NCBI GenBank assembly: GCA_902769535.1 | Contig: CACXPH010000006.1 | Location: 87,507-151,506 of the forward strand | Length of the DNA: 64,000 nucleotides | Source of the DNA: an uncultured Bacteroidales bacterium | Lineage (GTDB): Bacteria; Bacteroidota; Bacteroidia; Bacteroidales; Paludibacteraceae | Direction: 5' to 3' | Part shown: in pieces, positions 47,796-56,852 of the stretch | How positions within the stretch are numbered: the first letter of the stretch is position 1 | Layout: each line of letters starts with the position of its first letter | Program-made: the position numbers and the translations under genes | The notes under the pieces: model-generated | Databases searched by the model: none | Seen by the model: the letters and a program-made list of their open reading frames with translations, nothing else | Told to the model about the DNA's origin: nothing

Positions 47796-49283
47796 ATGTA
47801 TAACCTTAGGTTCTGTATATTGGTTTTAGCCATTTGGATGGCAAGTTGCACGGTGCAAAAAGAGGGTGCCAAACCTTCTAAAAGCACCGTGTGCTATTCC
47901 CGTGAGATGATTAACGCGCGCATGAGTGCGTGGTATAATAAGGACAATCAAGTCGGTTTTGCCAATGCCAACAGTACGAACGGCATCACCGAACCTGCCG
48001 TGCAAGCGAGTTGGGATTACGTACCGGGCGTCGTAGCCAAAGGTATTTTGGATGTGTGGGAATACTATCAAGATTCCGCGTGGGCGGATGCTTGGTACAA
48101 AGGCCTCTGTACATGGGCTTTGCAGCAGACGGCAACCAATCAAGGTGGTATCCTGGATGATTTGAATTGCACCAAAGTGTTCATCGGTCTCTATAATGGA
48201 GCCAAACCCGGCGGACGTTTTGAGAACGCCGACCATGCCGCCTATTTCATGGAGCAGATGAAGCGCGGAGCCAAAGGTCTCGACGAACATAAACGCCTCT
48301 ATACCATCGCAGGTGGAGGTGCAGCAGGCGGATGGATGCATAAGGCCACGGACAACCCTGCGCAGAGTTATTGGGGGCAGATGTGGTGTGACGGCGCGTA
48401 CATGGGGCAGGCGCTCTTGGCGCAACTCTTAGTGGCCGGCGCGTGCGAAGGAACGTCTCTCGGATGGAATGATGTCTATGACCAGTTCGAGGTCTCATGG
48501 CCTTATCTCTGGGATGAAGAGCAGCAGCTACTTTACCACGTCCTGTTCACCGACGTTACTACCAATCAAAATGCGAAAGCCATCTATGATGCCGGGCATC
48601 TCTATCCTTGTGCGCTCGATTCGACCATCTATCACTCCGAAGAGTATTGGGGGCGGGCTGCAGGATGGTATATGCTGGCGTTGGTCGATGTGCTGGAAGC
48701 GTATCTGATTAGCTTAGAGCAGAGCGGCGAGCGCATGGCGGGAGACCCACTGCCTTCTGCGCAACATTTCGATACCTTACGCGATTACCTGACCCTGCTC
48801 GCAGACGGCCTCGTAGCGCGTCAGGATCCTCAGACCGGCTGTTGGTATCAGTTGCTCCAATACGGTTCCGAGAAATGCGCTACGCAGGGAATAGACGATA
48901 CCGGTTCAGCTAAATACACCAATGTTGCCGAAGGCGGTACGCAGTGTAACTACCTCGAGTCTTCGGCCTCTTGCCTGATCACAGCTGCGTTACTCAAAGG
49001 TTCACGCCTCGGCCTCATCCGTCATACCGAAGCCGGCAAGAAAGGCTACGAAGGAATCTTGCGTACGTTTGTGAAAAATACTCCCTCCCTTTCAGGGGAG
49101 GGCTGGGGAGAGGCTCTTACCATTACTTCCAGTTGCCAGTCTGCCGGACTAAGCAAAGACCGTAACGGCACAGCCGCCTATTACCTCATCGGTAAGGACG
49201 TTCCTATTCAGGATAACACCGAAGGAAAAGTATTGGGTCCTTTTTTGATGGCCGCTGTAGAATACGAAAAACTCGCCCGTTAA
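47796..49283 (+). CDS. GH105-like (unsaturated glucuronyl/rhamnogalacturonyl hydrolase-type) lipoprotein
   Basis: 495 residues with lipoprotein signal AIWMASC. An alpha/alpha six-barrel of the GH105/GH88 group: SWDYVPGVVAKGILDVWEYY near 70, SYWGQMWCDGAYMGQALL near 190, EEYWGRAAGWYMLALVDVLE near 290 and NYLESSASCLITAALLKGSR near 390. GH105 enzymes remove unsaturated uronic acids left by pectin lyases. No lyase is nearby, so the substrate is open. Residues about 428-440 (TPSLSGEGWGEA) are encoded by a palindromic repeat shared with GH9 and mrp. The stop codon lies inside the terminator hairpin. Confidence 0.85.
   Translation: MYNLRFCILVLAIWMASCTVQKEGAKPSKSTVCYSREMINARMSAWYNKDNQVGFANANSTNGITEPAVQASWDYVPGVVAKGILDVWEYYQDSAWADAWYKGLCTWALQQTATNQGGILDDLNCTKVFIGLYNGAKPGGRFENADHAAYFMEQMKRGAKGLDEHKRLYTIAGGGAAGGWMHKATDNPAQSYWGQMWCDGAYMGQALLAQLLVAGACEGTSLGWNDVYDQFEVSWPYLWDEEQQLLYHVLFTDVTTNQNAKAIYDAGHLYPCALDSTIYHSEEYWGRAAGWYMLALVDVLEAYLISLEQSGERMAGDPLPSAQHFDTLRDYLTLLADGLVARQDPQTGCWYQLLQYGSEKCATQGIDDTGSAKYTNVAEGGTQCNYLESSASCLITAALLKGSRLGLIRHTEAGKKGYEGILRTFVKNTPSLSGEGWGEALTITSSCQSAGLSKDRNGTAAYYLIGKDVPIQDNTEGKVLGPFLMAAVEYEKLAR
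49079..49118. repeat. CCCTCCC/GGGAGGG palindromic repeat inside the GH105-like gene
   Basis: Arms CCCTCCC and GGGAGGG (49083-49102) followed by CTGGGGAGAGGCTC. The same arrangement, with tail, is found at 2308-2346 (minus) and 61612-61650. Confidence 0.8.
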
Positions 49284-49295
49284 GGCGAGTCTTTT
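49270..49295 (+). terminator. Terminator overlapping the GH105-like stop codon
   Basis: ACTCGCC-CGTTAA-GGCGAGT with CTTTT after it; the loop contains the TAA stop. Confidence 0.8.
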
Positions 49296-49388
49296 GTATT
49301 AGCGAAGCCAATACATTTTATGCCGTTAAGGCGAGTCTTTTGTATTAGCGAAGCCAATACATTTTATGCCGTTAAGGCGAGTCTTTCA
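49279..49388. repeat. 46-bp tandem repeat built from the terminator right arm and a second hairpin
   Basis: GTTAAGGCGAGTC recurs at 49279, 49325 and 49371, a 46-base period with two full units and a partial third. Each full unit also has the hairpin TGTATTAGCGAAGCCAATACA (stem TGTATT/AATACA). Only the first unit has the left arm of the terminator. Confidence 0.9.
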
Positions 49389-49412
49389 TTCTATAGGATT
49401 CTAGTGTCCGTC

Positions 49413-51254
49413 TTAGAATCGGTACGTAGCACCGAGCAGGAAATTGATACCTTGGCTGCGGTAACCGTAGAAATATTCGTTCTTGTAATGCAACCAGTTG
49501 TTGAGCTGGAGGAACAGTGCTAAGTTCGGTTTCTGTACCGGACGAAGCGTCGTCGTTTCGCTCTTCACCTTCTTACCCACAACCATCTCGTATTGTACAC
49601 CCGCATTGAGTTCGATGATCGGCTTGAGCGTCACTTCGTTTCCGTCCGAACAAAGTGCATTACGCTTGCCGGCGAAATAGTTATCCGAATACAACGACCA
49701 ATGCTCATCGATTCTGCCGTCCACACGTAGATCTACTTCCCAGTTCGGGCGATCGTAAACCGTCGTACTGCCTTTCCAGAAATAGTAATCGCCATTCAGG
49801 TTGATGCGCACTACATCCTGCAGGTGATAATTGAGTTGACCGCCTATCTTACCGCGCTGGTAGTCTGTGTGCTCGTGTATGAATTCACCTACCGGACGTT
49901 TCATCGTCGTCAGACTGTGTACACCTACTGCGTTGGTATCCACCGTAGCAATCATATAGTCCTCATCTAACATATAGGCATAGCCTCCGTGAATCTCGAT
50001 AAGCAGGTCGCGGTACGGACGGATATGGAAACCCAGTTCGGCATCTACCGGCGTGTACGATGCGCACGGATGCACAATGCCCGCGTGGATGAGACTGTAG
50101 CGGTTCTCCTCCATATAATGCTGCAGCGTACCCATGCCCAGTTCGCCTGTTACGTCCGCATAGATAGTCAGCCATTGTTTGGCAATCTGTGCCTCGAGGT
50201 TGATATGCGGCGACGGTGCAAAATTGAGATTCTCCTTTTTCAGCAAAGGACTGTGAGGCGTTTTGCCGATATTCAGATCCAAGTTTACGCCTACATGCAC
50301 GCGCACGCGCTTTCCTTCATACGCGTAGTACGGCTCGATGCGGAAGTTATGGCGGTTGCTATACAACGAATCCGGAATAGCCGCTGCCAACGTACCGAGT
50401 TGCAGGAAGTTATTCTGCACATATATGTTCGTACCTACATGGTGCTCGTCTGAACTCCTCCAGTCAAACCCGCCTTTCGTGCGGAGTTGGTGCTCGGCTA
50501 CTGCATCCGGCTTGGCAAAGATCATATAGCCCGTCTGCACTTGCCACTGCACGTCTTGCTTGGCATTCGCTTTCACGCCCAGATACGCCTCTGCCGTCCA
50601 TAAGGATGTCTTGTCTTTGTCTCCAAGTGTTGCCGGACGATTGGCATACGCTACCTCATTCTTCTCCCAACAGCCGAAAGTCTGCGTATAGTCGTAGAAA
50701 TGACCGTATTTATAGTAGAAGATATTTCCGCCGTTGAGACCGAAATAGAGGTCGCAATTCGAGAAATTATGCGTGAAATCCAGTCCTACTTTGGTCTTAC
50801 TGAGTGTAGCCAAACCCCACTCGGCATGATGGTGTGCATACACATCCAGGATGGACTTCTTGCCGTCGTCCAGATGATATCCGAAATCGAACAAGGTGTT
50901 CGGATGACCAATCGCTCCGCGTACATACCCGTTGTACGTGCGACCCGCCTCAAAGCGCGTCGGTTGTGAGAGTAGGGGATGGAAAGTCGTACCCGGTTGT
51001 ACATGCGTCGTGTAGTCCGAATACTCCACCGGCGCCGGTTCTATCGTCGTTTCCACAATAGCCGGCTTGGTCGAAACCTTACCTGCTGCCTGAATAACCG
51101 GTTGAAAATCCCGCTCTACCGTTACCGAACGGTTCAACGCACTGTCCTGCTGCGCAAAAAGCGTAGCGCAGACGAGCAGCGCTATTCCCATAATCGGTAA
51201 CCGATAACCGATAACCGATAACCGATAACCCATATTATTAGTCTTCATCTTCAT
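49413..51254 (-). CDS. Outer-membrane beta-barrel protein, partner of the TPR protein
   Basis: 613 residues with a signal region (IMGIALLVCATLFAQ) preceded by a repeat-coded MGYRLSVIGYRLP stretch. No plug domain is seen. The rest alternates like a large barrel (VGVNLDLNIGK, LRVDGRIDEHWSLYSDNYF) and ends in GATYRF with terminal Phe, an outer-membrane assembly signal. It starts inside the last 17 bases of the TPR gene, so the two are coupled. Such proteins are often annotated as TonB-dependent receptors, but nothing here supports TonB dependence. Function unknown; with the TPR protein it may form an outer-membrane export or assembly unit. Confidence 0.75.
   Translation of the reverse strand: MKMKTNNMGYRLSVIGYRLPIMGIALLVCATLFAQQDSALNRSVTVERDFQPVIQAAGKVSTKPAIVETTIEPAPVEYSDYTTHVQPGTTFHPLLSQPTRFEAGRTYNGYVRGAIGHPNTLFDFGYHLDDGKKSILDVYAHHHAEWGLATLSKTKVGLDFTHNFSNCDLYFGLNGGNIFYYKYGHFYDYTQTFGCWEKNEVAYANRPATLGDKDKTSLWTAEAYLGVKANAKQDVQWQVQTGYMIFAKPDAVAEHQLRTKGGFDWRSSDEHHVGTNIYVQNNFLQLGTLAAAIPDSLYSNRHNFRIEPYYAYEGKRVRVHVGVNLDLNIGKTPHSPLLKKENLNFAPSPHINLEAQIAKQWLTIYADVTGELGMGTLQHYMEENRYSLIHAGIVHPCASYTPVDAELGFHIRPYRDLLIEIHGGYAYMLDEDYMIATVDTNAVGVHSLTTMKRPVGEFIHEHTDYQRGKIGGQLNYHLQDVVRINLNGDYYFWKGSTTVYDRPNWEVDLRVDGRIDEHWSLYSDNYFAGKRNALCSDGNEVTLKPIIELNAGVQYEMVVGKKVKSETTTLRPVQKPNLALFLQLNNWLHYKNEYFYGYRSQGINFLLGATYRF
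51195..51232. repeat. CGATAACCGATAACC word in the barrel gene start
   Basis: Four units of an 8-base CGATAACC repeat encode GYRLSVIGYRLP just before the hydrophobic core of the signal peptide. Confidence 0.85.
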
Positions 51255-54168
51255 TTCCCTCCTCTTTTACTTCCGGTTGTTCTAATTGATCCAGCGTCGC
51301 TAAGCGTGAGTTAATGATCGACGGTATATCGTCGCCTTTGATCATGTAGTTCTGCTGCAGTACGAGCAAGTACTGACGCGCTTGGAACAGTTCTCCGCGC
51401 TCGCGGTTGATATCACTCAGCAGCACCAACGCACGCGCCAACCAGTACTGCTGTTGGGTGTTCATCTGCGTGAACTCCATCACTTGCGCCTCTGCCGCAT
51501 CATAGTCCTTCAGCTCGTAATAACTCTGCGCCAACAGGTACTTCGCCTCTGCGCCCTGCGCTGTACGAACCTCTGCGGACAACGCTTTGAGATCAGCTTG
51601 CGCTTTGCTCCATTGCTTGAGTGCCACATACGCTTTCGCACGTCCGTAACGAGCTTCCAAACGGGTCTCTTCGTCCACCGGTGTATCACTCAGTATCTGC
51701 TCTGAGATGTCAATAGCCGCCTGATGACGACCGAGCGCTTGGCTGCAACGCAGGATACCCAGACGCGCCACCGTCAAGTTCTCACGCGTGGAAGCCAAGG
51801 CATGCATGCGGTAGAACGCATCCAACGCACACGAGTAGTCCGACTTGTCGTAACAGATCTCCGCTACGCGGGTAGCCGCCTCCTCCTGATATGGGTTGGC
51901 ATTCATCTCCGCGAGGATCACATACTGCGCCAAAGCCTCCGAACTCTTACCTAAACGGTAATACGAATCAGCCAGGTAATACCTTGCAGTCGTGCAGTAA
52001 CGTCCGCCTGCGCAGTACTGCGTCAGGTAGTTAGACAGCGAGACGGTTGCTTTCTGATAAGCCGCCTGCATGTACTGCATCTCGGCTGCTGCATAGAGCA
52101 GCGAGTCCTCTGCCGTCGTGACGTTCATGTTGATCTTCGATAGGTTCTTCGTGTACTTCAGATATTCATCTACATTACCTGCCTCCACATACAGCGCCTG
52201 CAGTGCATCCAAAGCCGTATAAGCCTCTTCCGTTGCCGGGTATTTCTCGATCGTCTGACGGTAAGCAGCAATAGCCTCTTGGTTCTGTCTTAAGTTACGA
52301 TAGAGCATCGCGCGCTCGAGGGACGCCTTACGTGCCAGTGTCGAGTGCGGGTACGAAGCCAATAACTGCTCATACGTACCAATCGCTCCGCGCTCATCGT
52401 CTTTCTGTAACTGCGCACGCGCAATCTCATACACCGCGTCGTCCGCATAATCCGACTTCGGATAGCGCTTCACGAGCTCACGCAGCACGCTGATCTTATC
52501 CGTGTATTTATGCTGGAGTCCCAAGGCGTAGCCTTTTTGGAACAACGCATAGTCCGCACCCGAAGCCTGCAACTTAGCCACCTGCGAATAGTACGTAATG
52601 GCCTGCGCGAACTGACGGGCATTGAAATAGCAATCACCTATACGGTTCAGCGCATCGGCATACGTCGGCTCAGTTGCCAAGGCGGCATCGATATAGACGG
52701 AGAACGCCTCACGTGCCTTGTCGTATTTGTTCTGCGAGAAATAGGTATAACCCTGCAGATACCGCGCAATGCGGTAGTTATCCGAGCGCTTGGCATCCGG
52801 ACGACCGAAGAAACTGGTCAGATCCTGCTCGCAGGCCTTGTAGTTACGCAGACGGTAGTTCGCCTCTGCGCGTACGTAGTACGCCTCTGTCGTGTAGATA
52901 TCCGACTCATCCTTATGCGCGATCACTTCCGTCATCCAATCTACCGACTGCTGCATCTTGCCTTGCAGGAAGTTATCCGCGCCTAACTGGTAGCGCAGAT
53001 ACTGCTTGGTCTGACGCATCTTCGGACTCGGGTTGTTGATCGAATCCAGCGTGGCAATAGCGGCTGCATAGTTCTTACTCTGCATCAAGGCGTCGCTCAA
53101 CAACTGATAGATACGACCCTCGTATTTGGATTCCGGGAAATCGCGTAGGAAATCATTGAACGCCCGAACGGACTCACCTAACGCACTCGAACTCTGATAG
53201 GTACAGAGCGCGTAGTTATACGCCGCCTCCTCCTTGATCGCCGGTGTGATATCGATGCTCACTGCGGCTTGGTATGACAACTTAGCCTGTTCCGGTTGAC
53301 CTAACTGCACATACGCATTTCCCATCGTTAGACAGGCTGCCTCCGAGATCGTGTCCTTCTCTTGCTTGACCTGCTTGAGCGCCTTCACTGCCTCTTCATA
53401 CTGTCCCAAACGGTAGTTCGCTGCACCTAACATATATAGGTCGTTGCGCAGTATCTCCTCTTTCTGCTCGGCTGCTGCTGCCGTATATTGCTTCAGATGG
53501 TTCACCGCCTCGGTATAATCCTCCTTTTGATAGGAGATCTCACCTAAGATACGATGTAACTCACCGTTATTGAGGTTGTCCGGTCGCTCTTGCAGCAAGG
53601 CCTTGGCACGTGCCTCTACCTCCTCGTTTTTGCCCATCGCATACTCGATCTGAACGAGGTAGTAGGGAACAGTCTTGGAGTAACTCGATTCGTTCTCCAC
53701 CAGCTTCAAGGCCGGTAAGGCTTTGTCGTATTTCTCTAACTTGTACATACAGTACGCATAGTAATACGCTCCGCGTACCGTATAGCGGTTGGAGGACTTG
53801 GACAGGTAATGGAAATAGATAGAAGCCCGTTGATACTCCTGCTGCATCAAGTACGCATACCCGCGATAGAAGGAATAATCCAACTGATGCGGACGCGTCA
53901 GTGCATCGACATCAATCGGTTCCAGCAGTTTCAGCGCATGTTTGTATCGACCTTTCTCCACCAGCAGCACGCCTTGCATGAAGTTCACTTCATCGGCGAA
54001 GGTAGTATAGGGATACTGCTGCAGGTAGGTCTTCAGGTCGCGCGCTAAGAGCTTGTCCCTACCGTCAAAACGTTCGGACAAAGCATTGAACTGCTGCTCC
54101 ATCTCCGTTGTCTGAGCACTCACACCAAGCGTCACAAGACAAATTAGAATTAAAATGAGTTTTCTCAT
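51238..54168 (-). CDS. TPR-rich periplasmic or outer-membrane protein
   Basis: 976 residues with signal peptide LILILICLVTLGVSAQ. Nearly the whole length consists of tetratricopeptide repeats (about 20; e.g. AAYNRLGQYEEAVKALKQV-like units, LNRIGDCYFNARQFAQAITYY, SYYRLGKSSEALAQYVILAE). The C-terminus is acidic (KEEGNEDED). BamD- and YbgF-like periplasmic scaffolds have similar repeats but are far shorter. It is followed by the barrel gene with a 17-base overlap and lies 53 bases after potD. A scaffold that works with that barrel is the best guess. Confidence 0.85.
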   Translation of the reverse strand: MRKLILILICLVTLGVSAQTTEMEQQFNALSERFDGRDKLLARDLKTYLQQYPYTTFADEVNFMQGVLLVEKGRYKHALKLLEPIDVDALTRPHQLDYSFYRGYAYLMQQEYQRASIYFHYLSKSSNRYTVRGAYYYAYCMYKLEKYDKALPALKLVENESSYSKTVPYYLVQIEYAMGKNEEVEARAKALLQERPDNLNNGELHRILGEISYQKEDYTEAVNHLKQYTAAAAEQKEEILRNDLYMLGAANYRLGQYEEAVKALKQVKQEKDTISEAACLTMGNAYVQLGQPEQAKLSYQAAVSIDITPAIKEEAAYNYALCTYQSSSALGESVRAFNDFLRDFPESKYEGRIYQLLSDALMQSKNYAAAIATLDSINNPSPKMRQTKQYLRYQLGADNFLQGKMQQSVDWMTEVIAHKDESDIYTTEAYYVRAEANYRLRNYKACEQDLTSFFGRPDAKRSDNYRIARYLQGYTYFSQNKYDKAREAFSVYIDAALATEPTYADALNRIGDCYFNARQFAQAITYYSQVAKLQASGADYALFQKGYALGLQHKYTDKISVLRELVKRYPKSDYADDAVYEIARAQLQKDDERGAIGTYEQLLASYPHSTLARKASLERAMLYRNLRQNQEAIAAYRQTIEKYPATEEAYTALDALQALYVEAGNVDEYLKYTKNLSKINMNVTTAEDSLLYAAAEMQYMQAAYQKATVSLSNYLTQYCAGGRYCTTARYYLADSYYRLGKSSEALAQYVILAEMNANPYQEEAATRVAEICYDKSDYSCALDAFYRMHALASTRENLTVARLGILRCSQALGRHQAAIDISEQILSDTPVDEETRLEARYGRAKAYVALKQWSKAQADLKALSAEVRTAQGAEAKYLLAQSYYELKDYDAAEAQVMEFTQMNTQQQYWLARALVLLSDINRERGELFQARQYLLVLQQNYMIKGDDIPSIINSRLATLDQLEQPEVKEEGNEDED

Positions 54169-54221
54169 TCGTACTTTCTAATTTTTAATTCGTAATTTTT
54201 AATTCTTAATTTCTCTAAAAG

Positions 54222-55466
54222 TTAGCGTGCTAACTTAATCTCATTCCACATCTCAAGTAACATCTCCTGTGCGTCACCCGCGTCATGCATGAGCGCGCAG
54301 CGGTCGATGATACTCTTGTCGGCATAATAAACCGGATTCAGGTGCAACATATGCGGATCCAGCATCTCGCCTTCTACCTCTATCGGTGCGTCGCCGAAGA
54401 AATAACTTGCGTCCACTGTCTCCGGCCACTCCTCTTCGTCGTTCATCTCCTCCAGCATTGTAGCGGCTGCATTCGGACCGCCGGCACAAGATACATAACC
54501 GATCTCGTCCATGTTCGCCAACGCGTTCTCTGCCTTGCACATATAGTCGATGAAATAGGTAGCGGCTTTCACGTTCTTTGCGTACTTCGGAATAACCCAA
54601 CCGTCGAACCATACGTTCGATCCTTCCTGCGGAACGATATAATCAAGCATCACACCCATCTCGGCTGCCTCTTCGATAGCGAACTGCGCATCACCCGACC
54701 AACTGAGGTTGAGCCATGCCTTACCTTTCGTCATCTCTTCCTTACCGAAATCGACTTCCCAACCGCAGATCTGCTTCTTGGCCTGCAGTAAGATCTCCTT
54801 CACGGCGTCTACACGCGCTTGGGTGATGTCACGTACCAACTCGTCGCGGGTAACCGTACCGGCAGCCAATTCCTCGCGGAAAGCGTAGAGAACCAGCACC
54901 GAATATACATCGCGGAAAGCGTCTTTCATCAGGATCTTGTTCTCGAACTTCGGATCCAGAATAGCAGCCCAACTCTGCAAGTCCTCGCGGTTAACAAACT
55001 GCGGATTATAGATGAATCCGGTCGTTCCCCACATATAACCGGCCGTGTAATCGCTCACCTGCACGTCATGACGCGGTGCCATCTGCTGGAATTTCTCCTT
55101 TACGAACGGCGAGATGTTGTCGAAATAATAAATGCTGTCCGCGATCAACTCTTTCTGGATCGGCAGCAGCAGATCTTTCTTCAACATGCGCTCGATGATG
55201 TACTCCGACGGACAGAACACGTCATAATCCTCATGACCCACCTCGATCTTCGTCAACGCGGTCTCGTTGATGTCGAAGGTCTCATAGACGAGTTGCACTT
55301 TCTCACCCGTCTGCTCGAAGTACCATTGCTCGAAGTTCTCCTTAACATCCTCGTTGATGTAGTCAGCCCAGTTGAGCACTTTCAGTTGATGTGCGCGGTC
55401 CACACGGCCGCAGGAACTCAGCACGATAGCGGCAATAGCCAGTACTGAAACAAGAATCTTTTTCAT
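54222..55466 (-). CDS. potD: Polyamine ABC importer, substrate-binding lipoprotein
   Basis: 414 residues with lipoprotein signal AIVLSSC. LKVLNWADYINEDVKENFE (29-47), VGHEDYDVFCPSEYIIERM and YMWGTTGFIYNP are PotD/PotF signatures. It should bind spermidine or putrescine in the periplasm. It begins inside the potC stop (ATGA overlap). It is somewhat longer than usual PotD (about 350), with an insert in the C-terminal lobe. Confidence 0.93.
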   Translation of the reverse strand: MKKILVSVLAIAAIVLSSCGRVDRAHQLKVLNWADYINEDVKENFEQWYFEQTGEKVQLVYETFDINETALTKIEVGHEDYDVFCPSEYIIERMLKKDLLLPIQKELIADSIYYFDNISPFVKEKFQQMAPRHDVQVSDYTAGYMWGTTGFIYNPQFVNREDLQSWAAILDPKFENKILMKDAFRDVYSVLVLYAFREELAAGTVTRDELVRDITQARVDAVKEILLQAKKQICGWEVDFGKEEMTKGKAWLNLSWSGDAQFAIEEAAEMGVMLDYIVPQEGSNVWFDGWVIPKYAKNVKAATYFIDYMCKAENALANMDEIGYVSCAGGPNAAATMLEEMNDEEEWPETVDASYFFGDAPIEVEGEMLDPHMLHLNPVYYADKSIIDRCALMHDAGDAQEMLLEMWNEIKLAR

Positions 55467-56836
55467 TTTTCTTCTTTTTTATTACGGAAATTGATATATA
55501 TAAGCACAGCTAACATTACGATTAATATGATCGTAAACAACGGACGTAACTCCGGCGTCAATCCGCCTTTGCGTGCGTCCGAATAGATGAACGTACTCAG
55601 CGTCTCCAGTCCGCCGCTACCCTTCGTAAAGAACGTCACACCGAAATCATCTACGGACAAAGTCAGCGCCAAGATAAACCCGCTCAGCATACCCGGCCAT
55701 AACTCCGGCAGCATTACCATGCGCAAGGCCTGCGCAGGCGTGGCACCTAAGTCCAGCGCCGCCTCGTATGTGTTCGGATTCATCCTGCTCAGTCGCGGCA
55801 ACACACTCAGCACCACATACGGCGTACAGAATACCACATGCGCGATACAAACGGTCGCTAGTCCTTGACTCACTCCCATCGCTACGAATAGCAGGAACAG
55901 CGAGATACCCGTGATGATATCCGGGTTAATCATCGGCACGGAGTTCAAGAAACTAACCATCTTGCGATGCCTTGCACGCATGTTGTAGATACCGATTGCG
56001 GCCAGTGTTCCGAGTATCGTCGAGCAGACGGCAGCTATCAAGGCAATAATCACCGTGTACATGATAGCACTGTTCAGACCCGCATCGGCCTTGCCGGTGA
56101 ACAGGTTCACATACAAGTCCATCGAGAAACCTGTCCAGTTACCGAGGATCTTACTCTTCGTGAACGAGAATACGGCAATCAGCGCAATCGGTGCGTAGAG
56201 AACCAGCAGCAATAACCATAGGTACAACTGCGAACCGTAATGACGACGCAACCCCATGCGTTTACGGCGGAGTGTCTCTTGTTCTACCGAGCTGAGGCGC
56301 TTCTCCTTGCGTCGGCTATAGAAGAGATATCCGCCATAAATGGCGGTGCCTACGAACAACAAGCCTGCGAACACCCACCAGATCCAACCACGGCTGCGTT
56401 TTTGTGCGGCGGTGTGGCTGACTATGTAGTCCGTAAAAGTCTTGTAGGCGTTGCTCACTTTCACGCGCTGCGCACGGTTCTTGATCTCCTTCTTGTTCTG
56501 CCAAACAGTCCAAAAAGTGCCGATTTCATCGGTAAAACTATATACACTGTCTCCCCATGCTGCTATCCCCGCTACCGGTACATCCGTGAACGCAAAATCC
56601 AATGAGTCTAACCCCGTAACCGGTAACCGGTAACCCGTAACCGTTATATTGATCTTCTCCCCCGCGTAGCTCTCCGGGAACTCCTGCAGCACCTTCACCT
56701 CTCCCGTCGAGCCTACCTTCAGTTCATACGTCAGGTTCGACTGCGCCGAAAGAGCAGCGCTGCACAGCAAGAGGGTCGTGATTACGTAGTTACGTAATCC
56801 CGTAATCCCGAATTTATATAAACCTTCACCTTTCAT
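55463..56836 (-). CDS. potC: Polyamine ABC importer permease PotC with an added N-terminal periplasmic domain
   Basis: 457 residues; ordinary PotC is about 260. Residues 200-457 are a normal permease (LYLWLLLLVLYAPIALIAVFSF; EAA loop EAALDLGATPAQALRMVMLPELW near 370). Before it comes an extra ~195 residues: a signal-like helix (19-31), a soluble stretch (32-149) with an FN3/Ig-like feel (LTYELKVGSTGEVKVLQEFPE), a transmembrane helix (151-173) and a basic linker. Nucleotides 56776-56852 and 56606-56645, inside this extension, consist of repeat words also found between genes. The added domain may sense ligand or wrap the binding protein, or be a fusion with a neighbouring gene. Overlaps potD by 4 bases. 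Confidence 0.88.
   Translation of the reverse strand: MKGEGLYKFGITGLRNYVITTLLLCSAALSAQSNLTYELKVGSTGEVKVLQEFPESYAGEKINITVTGYRLPVTGLDSLDFAFTDVPVAGIAAWGDSVYSFTDEIGTFWTVWQNKKEIKNRAQRVKVSNAYKTFTDYIVSHTAAQKRSRGWIWWVFAGLLFVGTAIYGGYLFYSRRKEKRLSSVEQETLRRKRMGLRRHYGSQLYLWLLLLVLYAPIALIAVFSFTKSKILGNWTGFSMDLYVNLFTGKADAGLNSAIMYTVIIALIAAVCSTILGTLAAIGIYNMRARHRKMVSFLNSVPMINPDIITGISLFLLFVAMGVSQGLATVCIAHVVFCTPYVVLSVLPRLSRMNPNTYEAALDLGATPAQALRMVMLPELWPGMLSGFILALTLSVDDFGVTFFTKGSGGLETLSTFIYSDARKGGLTPELRPLFTIILIVMLAVLIYINFRNKKEEK
56606..56645. repeat. GGTAACCGGTAACC word inside potC
   Basis: Direct units of CGGTAACC/CCGTAACC encode TVTGYRLPVTG. The peptide resembles that encoded at 51195-51232 (GYRLP). Confidence 0.75.
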
Positions 56837-56852
56837 CTTTCACCTTTCCCCT
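56776..56852. repeat. Repeat words forming the potC start region
   Basis: GTAGTTACGTAATCCCGTAATCCCG (same family as 11876-11915, split here as GTAGTTACGTAAT plus CCCGTAATCCCG) and CTTTCACCTTTC units around the proposed start codon. The true start of the extension is therefore uncertain. Confidence 0.6.
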
